Part shown: positions 43,438 through 52,597 of the stretch, piece after piece
Numbering within the stretch: the first letter of the stretch is position 1
How the letters are laid out: each line of letters opens with the position of its first letter
Translations under genes and position numbers: made by a program
The notes under the pieces: model-generated
Seen by the model: only the letters and a program-made list of their open reading frames with translations
Databases searched by the model: none
What the model was told of the DNA's origin: nothing
NCBI RefSeq assembly: GCF_015159595.1
Contig: NZ_CP063304.1
Span: forward strand, 1,550,001-1,614,000
DNA length: 64,000 bases
Reading direction: 5' to 3'
DNA from: Blautia liquoris
Lineage (GTDB): Bacteria; Bacillota; Clostridia; Lachnospirales; Lachnospiraceae

Positions 43438-46400
43438 ATGTGGTTTATCGATAAGAGAATACAAGTGATATGCAATGAATTAAAGAAACTTTGCGTTGTA
43501 TCTACGTCACCTGTTGAGAACATTCAATATAAAAAGGGACGTTTTTTTTATCCTGGTGAAGCAGAAACTGATGAACAGCCGTGGAGACCTTTTTCCCAGG
43601 GAGTGACAAGATGGTATGGACCCGATGCGCATTACTGGTTTCGTACCGTATATAAGGTCCCAGAGGGTCTGAGTCAAAAGACACTACGTCTTCATGTGAA
43701 AACCCAGATTGAAGAATGGGATGATGGTAAAAATCCACAGTTTTTACTCTTCGTAAATGACAAGGCTTTACAGGGCCTGGATATGAATCACAGAATTGTA
43801 CAACTTGACGCGCATGCCAATGCCGGAGATATCTGGAATCTAGATTTGCAGGGATATACCGGAACACTTCATTCTGAATTCGATTTGATCATGGAAATGC
43901 AGCAAGTAGATCTGAAAATTGAAAAATTATATTATGATCTTCTCGTCCCGCTGCAGGCATTATCACGTATGGATCCGGATGATAAAGTAAGATTTGACAT
44001 CCAGACGGTCCTTAATGAAGCTGTAAATATGATCGATCTTCGAACTCCTTACAATGACAGTTTTTATGAGAGTGTAACAAAGGCCGACAATTATTTGGAA
44101 AAGGCCCTCTATGAAGACATGGGCGGTTATGACGAAGTGATAGCTACCTGTATTGGACATACACATATAGATGTAGCCTGGTGGTGGACGGTTGAACAGA
44201 CAAGAGAAAAGGTTGCCAGAAGCTTTTCCACAGTCCTCAAATTGATGGACGAGTATCCAGATTACAAGTTCATGTCCAGTCAGCCGCAGCTTTATGTCTT
44301 CTTAAAAGAGCGCTATCCGGATCTTTATGAAAAAGTAAAGGAAAAGGTGAGGGAAGGGCGCTGGGAGCCGGAAGGGGGGATGTGGCTGGAAGCCGATACG
44401 AACCTGACGTCTGGTGAATCTTTGGTACGTCAGTTCCTCTATGGAAAGAAGTTTTTCAAAGAGGAATTTGGTGTGGATAATGAAATCTTGTGGCTTCCGG
44501 ATGTGTTCGGCTATTCTGGTGCCCTGCCTCAGATCATGAAAAAGAGTGGTATCAAGTATTTTATGACAACAAAGCTGGCATGGAATCAGGTAGATAAGAT
44601 GCCCTATGACACATTTCTGTGGAAAGGAATTGATGGTTCGGAAGTTTTAACACATCTTGTCACTACACTTGGCGTCGGACAAAGTAATGACGACTTTTTT
44701 ACCACTTATAACGGGATGCTTCATCCGGATGCCATTATGGGTGGCTGGCAGCGTTATCAGAATAAGGAGATCAACAACGATATCCTTGTGTCGTACGGAT
44801 ATGGAGACGGCGGGGGAGGTCCTACTAGAGAGATGCTGGAAACTTCAATTCGAATGGAAAAAGGAATCAAAGGTATTCCTAAGGTACGGCAGAAGTTCGC
44901 GGGTACCTATTTTAAAGAGTTGGAAGAACGTGTAGAAAATAACCGCAGACTTCCAGTATGGGAAGGTGAACTTTACTTTGAATATCACCGGGGAACCTAT
45001 ACATCTATGGCAAGAAACAAGCGTGGAAACAGGAAAAGCGAAATTCTGATGATGAATCTGGAACTGCTGTCGGCTCTTGCGGTCCAAAAAGGTCTGGAAT
45101 ATCCTAGGGAGGAACTGGAGCGCATGTGGAAGACCATTCTTTTAAATCAGTTTCATGATATTCTGCCAGGATCTGCGATTCACGAGGTGTATGAGGTTAC
45201 TAAGAAAGAATATCAGCAGATTGAGGAAGAGGCGAATCAGCTGATTACAGAGCGTTTGGATGCCATTGCAGGGAAAGGTACGGCAGTAACTGTCTTTAAC
45301 ACGCTTGGATTTGAGAGGGATGACATCGTATATCTTCCGAAGGAGTGCAGCGGAGCATTGCAGGATACGGATGGATCTGTCTTCCCCATTCAGCAGCTGA
45401 ATACCTGTTCCGCAGCATATGTCAGAGGACTTCCTTCGAAAGGGTATAAAACATTTGAAATGGTAAATGGAATACTCGAGAATACAGAGATTTTTACTCG
45501 CAGAGAGCATATCCTCGACACGCCTTATTATCACATTGAACTCGACGATAACGGTCTTTTTACATCACTGTATGATAAGAAAAATAACAGGGAAATTCTG
45601 CAGAAAGGAAAGAAGGGTAATCTTTTTCGTATGTATGAAGATAAACCGATGTATTACGATGACTGGGATATTGATATTTATTATACGGAGAAGAGCTGGG
45701 ATGTAGTAAATCTTAAGAAAATGACATGGAGCCAGGAAGGCCCGGTCTGCAGGGTATTGGAATTAGAACGGGAAATCAGCAATTCACTGATACGCCAAAA
45801 GATATATTTTTATGCAAATTCTCCCAGAATTGACTTTGAAACTTATGTGGACTGGAAAGAACATCAGCATCTGCTCAAAGTTCATTTTCCGGTAGACATC
45901 CATACGGATGAGGCCTCCTTCGATATACAGTTTGGAAATCTGACACGAAAAGTTCACACAAATACCAGCTGGGATATGGCACGGTTTGAGTCCTGTGGAC
46001 AAAAATGGATGGATTTATCAGAGGGACATTATGGAGTCAGCCTGATCAATGACTGTAAGTATGGCCATTCCGTAAAAAATTCTGACATGTCACTGACACT
46101 GATTAAATCCGGTATAGAACCGAATCCCGTATCCGATCAGGAGGAACATTTTTTCACATACGCACTGTATCCGCATACTGGAAATTTAAGAGACTGCGAT
46201 ACAGTTCGTGAAAGCTATAAGTTGAATTATCCGGCCTTATCGGTACATGCAGGTACTCCGGGGAAATGTGAAAGCCTTTTCTCCATAGATCAGAAAAATG
46301 TCATGTCAGAGACGGTGAAGGCATCGGAAGACGGCGATGGTTTGATTTTAAGGTTTTATGAGTATGAGAATACGAAAACAAATGCAAAGCTGAGCTTTGG

Positions 46401-46545
46401 AATGGATAAAAAGATTAAAAATATATTTGAATGTAATTTGATTGAGGAGGTCATGGATCAGCCGGTAGAGCATGATGAGAACAGCTTTGGCTTTGCCATT
46501 AAGCCCTTTGAAATTAAAACTTATAAAATTATATTCTGTGAGTAA
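43438..46545 (+). CDS. GH38 alpha-mannosidase, cytosolic
   Basis: A 1035-residue GH38 alpha-mannosidase with no signal peptide. An N-terminal domain (about 1-235) precedes the catalytic domain with zinc ligands in GHTHIDVAWWW (H243, D245), nucleophile D355 in WLPDVFGYS, and H573 in NQFHDILPGSAI; beta-sandwich domains follow. It would remove alpha-linked mannoses from N-glycans. AGGAGG lies upstream of the ATG. Length matches bacterial GH38 enzymes. Confidence 0.92.
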   Translation: MWFIDKRIQVICNELKKLCVVSTSPVENIQYKKGRFFYPGEAETDEQPWRPFSQGVTRWYGPDAHYWFRTVYKVPEGLSQKTLRLHVKTQIEEWDDGKNPQFLLFVNDKALQGLDMNHRIVQLDAHANAGDIWNLDLQGYTGTLHSEFDLIMEMQQVDLKIEKLYYDLLVPLQALSRMDPDDKVRFDIQTVLNEAVNMIDLRTPYNDSFYESVTKADNYLEKALYEDMGGYDEVIATCIGHTHIDVAWWWTVEQTREKVARSFSTVLKLMDEYPDYKFMSSQPQLYVFLKERYPDLYEKVKEKVREGRWEPEGGMWLEADTNLTSGESLVRQFLYGKKFFKEEFGVDNEILWLPDVFGYSGALPQIMKKSGIKYFMTTKLAWNQVDKMPYDTFLWKGIDGSEVLTHLVTTLGVGQSNDDFFTTYNGMLHPDAIMGGWQRYQNKEINNDILVSYGYGDGGGGPTREMLETSIRMEKGIKGIPKVRQKFAGTYFKELEERVENNRRLPVWEGELYFEYHRGTYTSMARNKRGNRKSEILMMNLELLSALAVQKGLEYPREELERMWKTILLNQFHDILPGSAIHEVYEVTKKEYQQIEEEANQLITERLDAIAGKGTAVTVFNTLGFERDDIVYLPKECSGALQDTDGSVFPIQQLNTCSAAYVRGLPSKGYKTFEMVNGILENTEIFTRREHILDTPYYHIELDDNGLFTSLYDKKNNREILQKGKKGNLFRMYEDKPMYYDDWDIDIYYTEKSWDVVNLKKMTWSQEGPVCRVLELEREISNSLIRQKIYFYANSPRIDFETYVDWKEHQHLLKVHFPVDIHTDEASFDIQFGNLTRKVHTNTSWDMARFESCGQKWMDLSEGHYGVSLINDCKYGHSVKNSDMSLTLIKSGIEPNPVSDQEEHFFTYALYPHTGNLRDCDTVRESYKLNYPALSVHAGTPGKCESLFSIDQKNVMSETVKASEDGDGLILRFYEYENTKTNAKLSFGMDKKIKNIFECNLIEEVMDQPVEHDENSFGFAIKPFEIKTYKIIFCE

Positions 46546-46569
46546 GATTATTTATGGGGGCAGGTTCAT

Positions 46570-48825
46570 ATGATGAAATACAAAGACAGTACTTTGTCCG
46601 CAAAAGTCCGGGCGGAGGATCTGCTGGGACGAATGACAATAACTGAAAAGGTCGGACAGCTTAACCAAAGGCTCTATGGGTTTCAGGCATATAGTCGTGA
46701 AAATAATTCCATCGAGATCTTGGATGAGTTTAAAGAAGAGGTAAAAAAATGGAACGGTTTGGGATTTCTATATGGTTTGTATCGAGCCGATCCGTGGTCG
46801 GGCAGAGATGAAAGAACAGGACTTTCTGGAGCAGTGGCGGTAAAGGCCTATAATCTTCTACAGGCTTATGTTATGGATCATTCAAGACTCGGAATTCCTA
46901 TGCTGGTTACCAGTGAGTGTCCGCATGGTCATCAGGCTTTAGAAGGCTATCTTCTGCCTGTGAATTTGGCAATGGGAGCTTCCTTTTCAAGGAAACTGGT
47001 GTATCAGACTTATAGAATCTGCGGAAGACAGATGAGGGAGTTAGGCGTGGACCTTGCATTGATTTCCATGCTGGATATCTTAAGAGATCCGAGATGGGGC
47101 AGAAGTGAAGAGTGTTTTGGTGAAGATCCATATCTTGCTTCTGTGATGAGCCAGGCGGTGGTAAAAGGTGTTATGGAAGAAGGCGTCGATGTCGTTGCCA
47201 AACATTTTGCCGCTCAGGGCGAGACCACAGGAGGAATCAATGCAAGTGCAGCGAGAATCGGAGAGCGGGAACTTCGGGAAATTCATCTTCCCGCAGCAGA
47301 TTATTGTGTGAAGGCAGGTGTTTCCGGCATCATGGCTGCATATAATGAAATTGATGGGATTCCCTGCCATGCGAATGCATGGCTGCTAAATTCTATATTG
47401 CGAGATGAGATGAAGTTTCAGGGTATCGTCATGGCCGATGGTCTGGCTGTGGACAGGCTGAAGGATCTGACAGGAAATACGAAAGCTGCTGGTATTCAGG
47501 CGTTAAATGCAGGAGTAGATGTCTCTTTATGGGATGAAGGCTTTACGTACCTGGAGGATGGAGTGGGATCCAAGATTACTGAAGAAAGATTGGACGAAGC
47601 GGTTCTTCGAGTTTTAAACCTGAAGTTTCGACGAGGACTGTTCGACCATCCGCTGCTTGGTGAGTCGTCAAAAATATTCGACTTTTCCGGGGCGGAGGAG
47701 AATCTCGAGCTTGCAAGGCAATCTGTTATTTTGTTAAAAAATGAAGGTCGGCTGCTTCCCATTGATCAGACAGAGAAAATAAAAATCGCCGTGATCGGGC
47801 CGAATGCATTTGATCTATATAGTCAGATTGGAGATTATTCGCCTCCGTTAAAACATGGCATTACAGTTTCGGATGGAATGATTGCTTACGCAGAACAGAA
47901 TAAAAACTTACAGATAGGTGTGAGTAGTGGTTATGATCAACATGGAAACGTAGATGCAGGAAAAATCAGAGATCTGGCTTTTGATGCAGATGTCACAGTT
48001 CTGGTACTGGGAGGTTCCTCCAGCCGATTTGGCAAAGCGAAATTTGACAACAATGGTGCTGCGATAACGGATGGCAGTGATATCAGAATGGATTGTGGAG
48101 AAGGAGTGGATCTTTCTTCAATTGAACTTCCAAAAGATCAGCAGCAGATGGCAGCAGAATGTTATCAGGCAGCAAATAAGACGGTGACAGTGGTAATAGC
48201 CGGAAGACCTTATGATATCAGTAAGACGGCAGAAAAGACAGATGCCCTTCTCTATGCATTTTATCCTGGACCAAAAGGGGGAAGAGCGATTGCTGAACTG
48301 ATTTTTGGCGATGCAAGGCCTTCCGGGAGACTTCCGGTATCCCTGCCCAAAAGTGTGGGAGAACTCCCCGTCTACTATAACCATCGAAACTCTTATCAGG
48401 CCATGCACTATGTGGATCAGAAAGGACCTTTGTATCCGTTCGGTTATGGCCTTGGGTATGACAAGCTGAATTACTCTGAGTTTTCTATAAGCACTGAGGA
48501 GATCCATGCTGTCTGTTTAAAGGAGGAACCACTGGTAATAACAATGAAAATTGAGAATTTATCAGACCATTTGGCGTTTGGCGTTCCCATGGTGTTTTTA
48601 AGCCATCAGGAAGGCAGTGTGATTCCAAGAAAGAGGGAGCTTAAAGGATTTGAGAAGAGACTTCTTAGCCCGGGTGAGACCATCTGTGTAAAGATCAGAC
48701 TTGGTTATGAGGCATTTTCTGTCTGGAATGAACGAATGAGTTACGGTCCGGAAAAGGGAAGAGTACAGCTTCAGGTCAAAGATGGGGATACTCTTCTTTG
48801 GAGTAAGATAGTAAAACTTGTGTGA
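46570..48825 (+). CDS. GH3 beta-glycosidase, cytosolic
   Basis: A 751-residue GH3 enzyme: N-terminal barrel (about 1-310) with SMLDILRDPRWGRSEECFGEDPYL and AKHFAAQG, an alpha/beta sandwich (about 370-580) with ILLKNEGRLLPID, and a fibronectin III-like domain (about 620-745). The nucleophile is D290 in IVMADGLAVDRL; most relatives have SDW or SDY there. It lacks the NagZ motif, so it resembles beta-glucosidases and xylosidases; context suggests a beta-linked sugar of the glycan. No signal peptide. GGGGCAGG precedes the ATG pair. Confidence 0.85.
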   Translation: MMKYKDSTLSAKVRAEDLLGRMTITEKVGQLNQRLYGFQAYSRENNSIEILDEFKEEVKKWNGLGFLYGLYRADPWSGRDERTGLSGAVAVKAYNLLQAYVMDHSRLGIPMLVTSECPHGHQALEGYLLPVNLAMGASFSRKLVYQTYRICGRQMRELGVDLALISMLDILRDPRWGRSEECFGEDPYLASVMSQAVVKGVMEEGVDVVAKHFAAQGETTGGINASAARIGERELREIHLPAADYCVKAGVSGIMAAYNEIDGIPCHANAWLLNSILRDEMKFQGIVMADGLAVDRLKDLTGNTKAAGIQALNAGVDVSLWDEGFTYLEDGVGSKITEERLDEAVLRVLNLKFRRGLFDHPLLGESSKIFDFSGAEENLELARQSVILLKNEGRLLPIDQTEKIKIAVIGPNAFDLYSQIGDYSPPLKHGITVSDGMIAYAEQNKNLQIGVSSGYDQHGNVDAGKIRDLAFDADVTVLVLGGSSSRFGKAKFDNNGAAITDGSDIRMDCGEGVDLSSIELPKDQQQMAAECYQAANKTVTVVIAGRPYDISKTAEKTDALLYAFYPGPKGGRAIAELIFGDARPSGRLPVSLPKSVGELPVYYNHRNSYQAMHYVDQKGPLYPFGYGLGYDKLNYSEFSISTEEIHAVCLKEEPLVITMKIENLSDHLAFGVPMVFLSHQEGSVIPRKRELKGFEKRLLSPGETICVKIRLGYEAFSVWNERMSYGPEKGRVQLQVKDGDTLLWSKIVKLV

Positions 48826-48840
48826 GGAGGAATTAAACAT

Positions 48841-51270
48841 ATGCAAAAACAAGAACTGAGAGAGGGCTGGGCGCTGATTTGTCAAGACAAAAAATTGAAA
48901 ACAAGTGTGCCTTTTTCTATGTATTATGATTTGCTGGAACATGGAGAAATCGAGGATCCATTTTACAGGGATAATGAAAGCGAGGCATTTCATCTGTCCG
49001 AGGAAGATTATAGTTATACGCTGGATTTTATACCTGATGAAACCATACGAAAATCAAATCGAATAGTTCTCAGATTTGAGGGAATTGATACATTAGCTGA
49101 TATCTATCTGAATGGATCATTACTTGGCAGTACATATAATATGCACAGAACCTGGGAATTCCAGGTCAAAGAATTGCTTACTGAAGGTACGAATCATCTG
49201 TCTGTCCTATTTCACTCTCCGGTGCGCTATATGCAGGAGCAGATCAGAGAGCATGGAGAGATTCCCTGTAATACAGACACACTGGATGGTTTTCCTTATC
49301 TTCGCAAGTCCAGCTGTATGTCCGGATGGGATTGGGGTCCAAGGCTTCCGGATATGGGAATTTTTAGAAAGGTATTCCTGTTGGGGATTGATAACCTTCG
49401 CATAGAAGATGTGCATGTGAGACAGCAGCATCATAGCGGGAATGTTATGTTGAACTTTCAGGTCAATGTCGAATCAGAGAAGGCAGCAGAATGGAGTTAC
49501 CGTGTGGTAATTGATACACCGGATGGTAAATGCCTGAACTTTGAAGATTCACCGATGGAGGTCAAGATAACAGAGCCACTGCTCTGGTGGCCGAGGGGGT
49601 ACGGGGATCCAAACCTATATAACATCCGTGTAGAGGCTTGCGCAAATGGAGAGATCTGTGATGTCTGGGAGAAAAAAATTGGTCTTCGCACAATGAGAAT
49701 TCGAAAAGATAAAGATCAATGGGGTGAGAGCTTTGCTCACGAGGTAAATGGTATGGCAATCTTCGCTATGGGAGCCGACTATATTCCTGAGGATTGCCTA
49801 CTTCCCAGAATTACAGAAGAGAAGACAAAAGATTTGTTAAAGCAGTGTGTTCTGGCAAATTATAATACGATCCGTGTCTGGGGAGGAGCGTATTATCCGG
49901 ATGACTGGTTCTATGATATCTGCGATGAACTCGGACTGCTTGTCTGGCAGGACCTGATGTTTGCCTGTTCCACGTATCTTCTGACAGATGAGTTTGAGGA
50001 CAATATATCTCACGAGATCGTGGAAAATGTGAGGAGAATACGCCACCATGCCTGTCTTGCACTGTGGTGTGGAAATAATGAGATGGAGGAAATGGTAGAA
50101 AGTGGATTCGCTTCGAGTCCGCGGCTGAGGGGGGACTATACCCGTATCTTTAGTTATATCATTCCGAAGATTATACGCAGGGAAGATCCAGATACTTTTT
50201 ACTGGCCTTCCAGTCCGTCATCCGGCGGTGATTTTGATAATACTCAGGATGAGACAAGAGGAGATGCCCACTACTGGATGGTATGGCATGGGTACCGTCC
50301 GTTTCCCGATTACAGAAAACATAATTTCCGCTATGCATCAGAATTTGGATTCGAGTCCATGCCGTCTGAAAAAACGATTGAAAGCTTTACCCTGCCAGAT
50401 GATCGCAATGTGTTTTCTTATGTTATGGAGCGGCATCAGAAGAGCCTGAATGGGTATTCTAAGATGATGATGTATATGTCACAGTATTTCTTATACCCGA
50501 AGGATTTTTCTTCACTCATCTATGCTTCTCAGCTGATGCAAGGTCAGGCGATGCGCTATGCTGTTGAACACTGGAGAAGAAACAGGGGAGAATGCATGGG
50601 TGCAATCATCTGGCAAATTAATGACTGTTGGCCCGTTGCATCCTGGTCATCCATTGATTACTTTGGAAGATGGAAGGCACTGCAGTATTTTGAAAAGCGT
50701 TTTTTCGCCCCAGTTATGATTTCCTGCTGTGAAGAGGGAATGCTTACGCAGGATCCGAATCCCAATGCGAGAGCATATGACATGGAAAAGAGTATTCATC
50801 TAAATATAGCAAATGAGACGACAAGGGAGCAAACCGTGGCGGTTAGATGGAGTCTCAGAGATAGTCAATCTGCGGTCATAGGAGAAGAACACGAAGAGAA
50901 AGTAACGGTACCGGCACTTTCCAGTGTCTGGCTGGATAAAGTCAATCTTCCACATGCAAGAATTCGCCAGGATCATGTGACCTATTCCTGTATCCAAGAC
51001 GAAGAGGTTATTTCTGAGGGAAGTGTTCTGTTCTCTATGCCGAAATTTTATGAGTATACGAATCCACAACTGGAAGTATCCGTCGATGGCGATACCATTA
51101 CAGTCAGATCTCAGGCATATGCAGGAAACGTAGAACTGTTAAATGAAAACGAAGACTGGGTGCTGTCTGATAACTATTTTGACATGGAAGCAGGAGAGAA
51201 ACAGGTAAAAATACTTTCCGGAAAAGCAAGCAAGATAAGAATCCGCAGCATCTATGACATTGCAAGGTAA
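48841..51270 (+). CDS. GH2 beta-mannosidase, cytosolic
   Basis: An 809-residue GH2 enzyme of the beta-mannosidase type. An N-terminal jelly-roll (about 1-190, with LDFIPDETIRKSNRIVLRFEGIDTLADIYLNG) and an Ig-like domain precede the barrel with acid/base E414 in LWCGNNEMEE and nucleophile E501 in RYASEFGFESMP. FVSEFGF-like nucleophile segments and the GWDWGPRLPDMGIF motif mark beta-mannosidases. It would cleave Man-beta-1,4-GlcNAc at the N-glycan core. No signal peptide. GAGGAGG precedes the ATG, 15 bases after GH3. Confidence 0.92.
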   Translation: MQKQELREGWALICQDKKLKTSVPFSMYYDLLEHGEIEDPFYRDNESEAFHLSEEDYSYTLDFIPDETIRKSNRIVLRFEGIDTLADIYLNGSLLGSTYNMHRTWEFQVKELLTEGTNHLSVLFHSPVRYMQEQIREHGEIPCNTDTLDGFPYLRKSSCMSGWDWGPRLPDMGIFRKVFLLGIDNLRIEDVHVRQQHHSGNVMLNFQVNVESEKAAEWSYRVVIDTPDGKCLNFEDSPMEVKITEPLLWWPRGYGDPNLYNIRVEACANGEICDVWEKKIGLRTMRIRKDKDQWGESFAHEVNGMAIFAMGADYIPEDCLLPRITEEKTKDLLKQCVLANYNTIRVWGGAYYPDDWFYDICDELGLLVWQDLMFACSTYLLTDEFEDNISHEIVENVRRIRHHACLALWCGNNEMEEMVESGFASSPRLRGDYTRIFSYIIPKIIRREDPDTFYWPSSPSSGGDFDNTQDETRGDAHYWMVWHGYRPFPDYRKHNFRYASEFGFESMPSEKTIESFTLPDDRNVFSYVMERHQKSLNGYSKMMMYMSQYFLYPKDFSSLIYASQLMQGQAMRYAVEHWRRNRGECMGAIIWQINDCWPVASWSSIDYFGRWKALQYFEKRFFAPVMISCCEEGMLTQDPNPNARAYDMEKSIHLNIANETTREQTVAVRWSLRDSQSAVIGEEHEEKVTVPALSSVWLDKVNLPHARIRQDHVTYSCIQDEEVISEGSVLFSMPKFYEYTNPQLEVSVDGDTITVRSQAYAGNVELLNENEDWVLSDNYFDMEAGEKQVKILSGKASKIRIRSIYDIAR

Positions 51271-51283
51271 AGCAGCAATCGTA

Positions 51284-51317
51284 TTGCCGGAGTCAATAAA
51301 AGTTTTGACTCCGGCAA
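51284..51317. terminator. Hairpin between the glycosidase operon and the recombinase gene
   Basis: A perfect 13-bp stem TTGCCGGAGTCAA / TTGACTCCGGCAA with an 8-base loop separating convergent genes. The U tract is poor on both sides, but position and stability support a terminator. Confidence 0.65.
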
Positions 51318-51320
51318 ATA

Positions 51321-52382
51321 TTAGTCTTCACGCAGTTTAACAGCTCGAGCAGCCTTCCTTCTTGTAGTGTCATCCATGGCTGCATAATGCTTTTTCGTTG
51401 TGTTGACGTCCTTATGCCCCAGAACATCTGCGACAAGGTAAATGTCACCGGTCTCTTTGTAAAGATTAGTTCCATAGGTACTGCGGAGCTTATGTGGGGT
51501 AATCTTTTTTGTCGTTGTAATATGCCTTGCGTATTTTTTTACAAGATTCTCTACTGTTTTCACGTTAATTCGTTTTCTCTGCGAGGAATAGAAGAGTGCG
51601 TGTTCATGTCCGATTACAGGAGATGTTTTTTTTCGATCCAACAGGTAATCTTTTAATGCTTTTTCTACCTCGTCTCCGAAGTAGACAAACATCTCGTTAC
51701 CGCCTTTTCGGATAAGTTTCAAGGCATTATTTTTAAAGTCAAGATCTTCAATGTCAAGTCCTACGCATTCTGAAACTCGAATACCTGTTCCCAGCATGAG
51801 AGTGATGATTGCGAGATCACGAGATTTTGTCTTATCATAATATGCACGCTGATGAGGTGTCATGGAATCACCGCAGGATTCGACATAATCCAGAAGCCTT
51901 GCAACTTCATCTTCATCCAAACGTATGATTTCTTTTTCGTGAAGTTTAGGCATGTCAATCAGAAGCGTTGGATTATTTTGTATCATTTCATGTCTGTAAT
52001 AGTACCCGTAGAAGGTTCGAAGCGCAGATATTTTGCGTTTCAGACCTCGTTCACCGTTAGTTATGTAATCGTCATCGCCGAAAGCCTTGTAGGCCTTTAA
52101 ATATTCAATATATTCTTCAAGATCAAGAGCAGTCACATTTTCAAGGTCCGAAAGGGTAAAATCGGACATTGAGTACTTGCTGTAGACGGGATTATCATGT
52201 AATAGAAACTGAAAGAATATACGGATGTCATAGGCATATTTGATTCTTGTGCTTGTAGATGTTGTTGTGCTCACAGCACGAAAAAAATCATTGACAAAAT
52301 CCGGAAGAGTTCGAAGAACCTCACGAAGTTTTAATGTGTTGTCGACATCGGTCTGTTCATGATAAGTAGTGCGTTTATCCAT
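51321..52382 (-). CDS. Tyrosine recombinase (XerC/XerD-like)
   Basis: A 353-residue tyrosine recombinase. An N-terminal SAM-like core-binding domain (about 25-145) precedes the catalytic domain with R202 (GTGIRVSE), K226 (LIRKGG), H297 and R300 (PHKLRSTYG), H323 (LGHKDVNTT) and nucleophile Y333. It is longer than XerC/XerD (about 300 residues). It might be the chromosome dimer resolvase or a site-specific integrase. It has its own promoter and is not next to phage or transposon genes. No cargo or att repeats are visible. Confidence 0.85.
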   Translation of the reverse strand: MDKRTTYHEQTDVDNTLKLREVLRTLPDFVNDFFRAVSTTTSTSTRIKYAYDIRIFFQFLLHDNPVYSKYSMSDFTLSDLENVTALDLEEYIEYLKAYKAFGDDDYITNGERGLKRKISALRTFYGYYYRHEMIQNNPTLLIDMPKLHEKEIIRLDEDEVARLLDYVESCGDSMTPHQRAYYDKTKSRDLAIITLMLGTGIRVSECVGLDIEDLDFKNNALKLIRKGGNEMFVYFGDEVEKALKDYLLDRKKTSPVIGHEHALFYSSQRKRINVKTVENLVKKYARHITTTKKITPHKLRSTYGTNLYKETGDIYLVADVLGHKDVNTTKKHYAAMDDTTRRKAARAVKLRED

Positions 52383-52458
52383 AGAATTCCTTCCTGGCGA
52401 AAATGCCGGTATATAGTGTTTTTAGAGGAATAATTAAGAGTATCGATGATCTTAATAC

Positions 52459-52496
52459 CCAACTATTCGAAAAACCTGTGTTTTCCGAATAGTTGG
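52459..52496. promoter_or_regulatory. Long inverted repeat at the start of the recombinase transcript
   Basis: CCAACTATTCG (52459-52469) and CGAATAGTTGG (52486-52496) are perfect 11-bp arms, extended by A-T pairs after one mismatch, loop CCTGTG. It begins a few bases after the expected transcription start of the recombinase gene. It could be an RNA hairpin, an operator or a recombination site. Confidence 0.55.
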
Positions 52497-52506
52497 AGAC
52501 GCCTTT

Positions 52507-52535
52507 ATTGTACCTCGTTTCCTGTGTTCTGTCAA
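52507..52535 (-). promoter_or_regulatory. Promoter of the recombinase gene
   Basis: On the minus strand TTGACA (52530-52535), exactly 17 bases, then TACAAT (52507-52512). The 5' leader is about 115 bases and includes the inverted repeat. Confidence 0.8.
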
Positions 52536-52559
52536 CCAAATATATAAAGCAAATATAAA

Positions 52560-52586
52560 AAGAGGTCTCAAAATAATGAGCCTCTT
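52560..52586 (-). terminator. Terminator of the amino-acid transporter operon
   Basis: A 10-bp stem (AAGAGG, CTCA with TGAG, CCTCTT, one bulge) followed on the minus strand by a T-rich run. It lies 12 bases after the last permease gene. Confidence 0.8.
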
Positions 52587-52597
52587 ATATATATAGT

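Noticed and set aside
46570-48825. NagZ-type beta-N-acetylglucosaminidase for the GH3 gene
   Set aside because: The protein has the alpha/beta sandwich and fibronectin-like domains and lacks the NagZ histidine loop motif, so it belongs to the beta-glucosidase/xylosidase type.
51321-52586. A prophage or integrative element around the tyrosine recombinase
   Set aside because: No phage, relaxase, excisionase or flanking att repeat is seen; neighbours are metabolic genes with normal composition.
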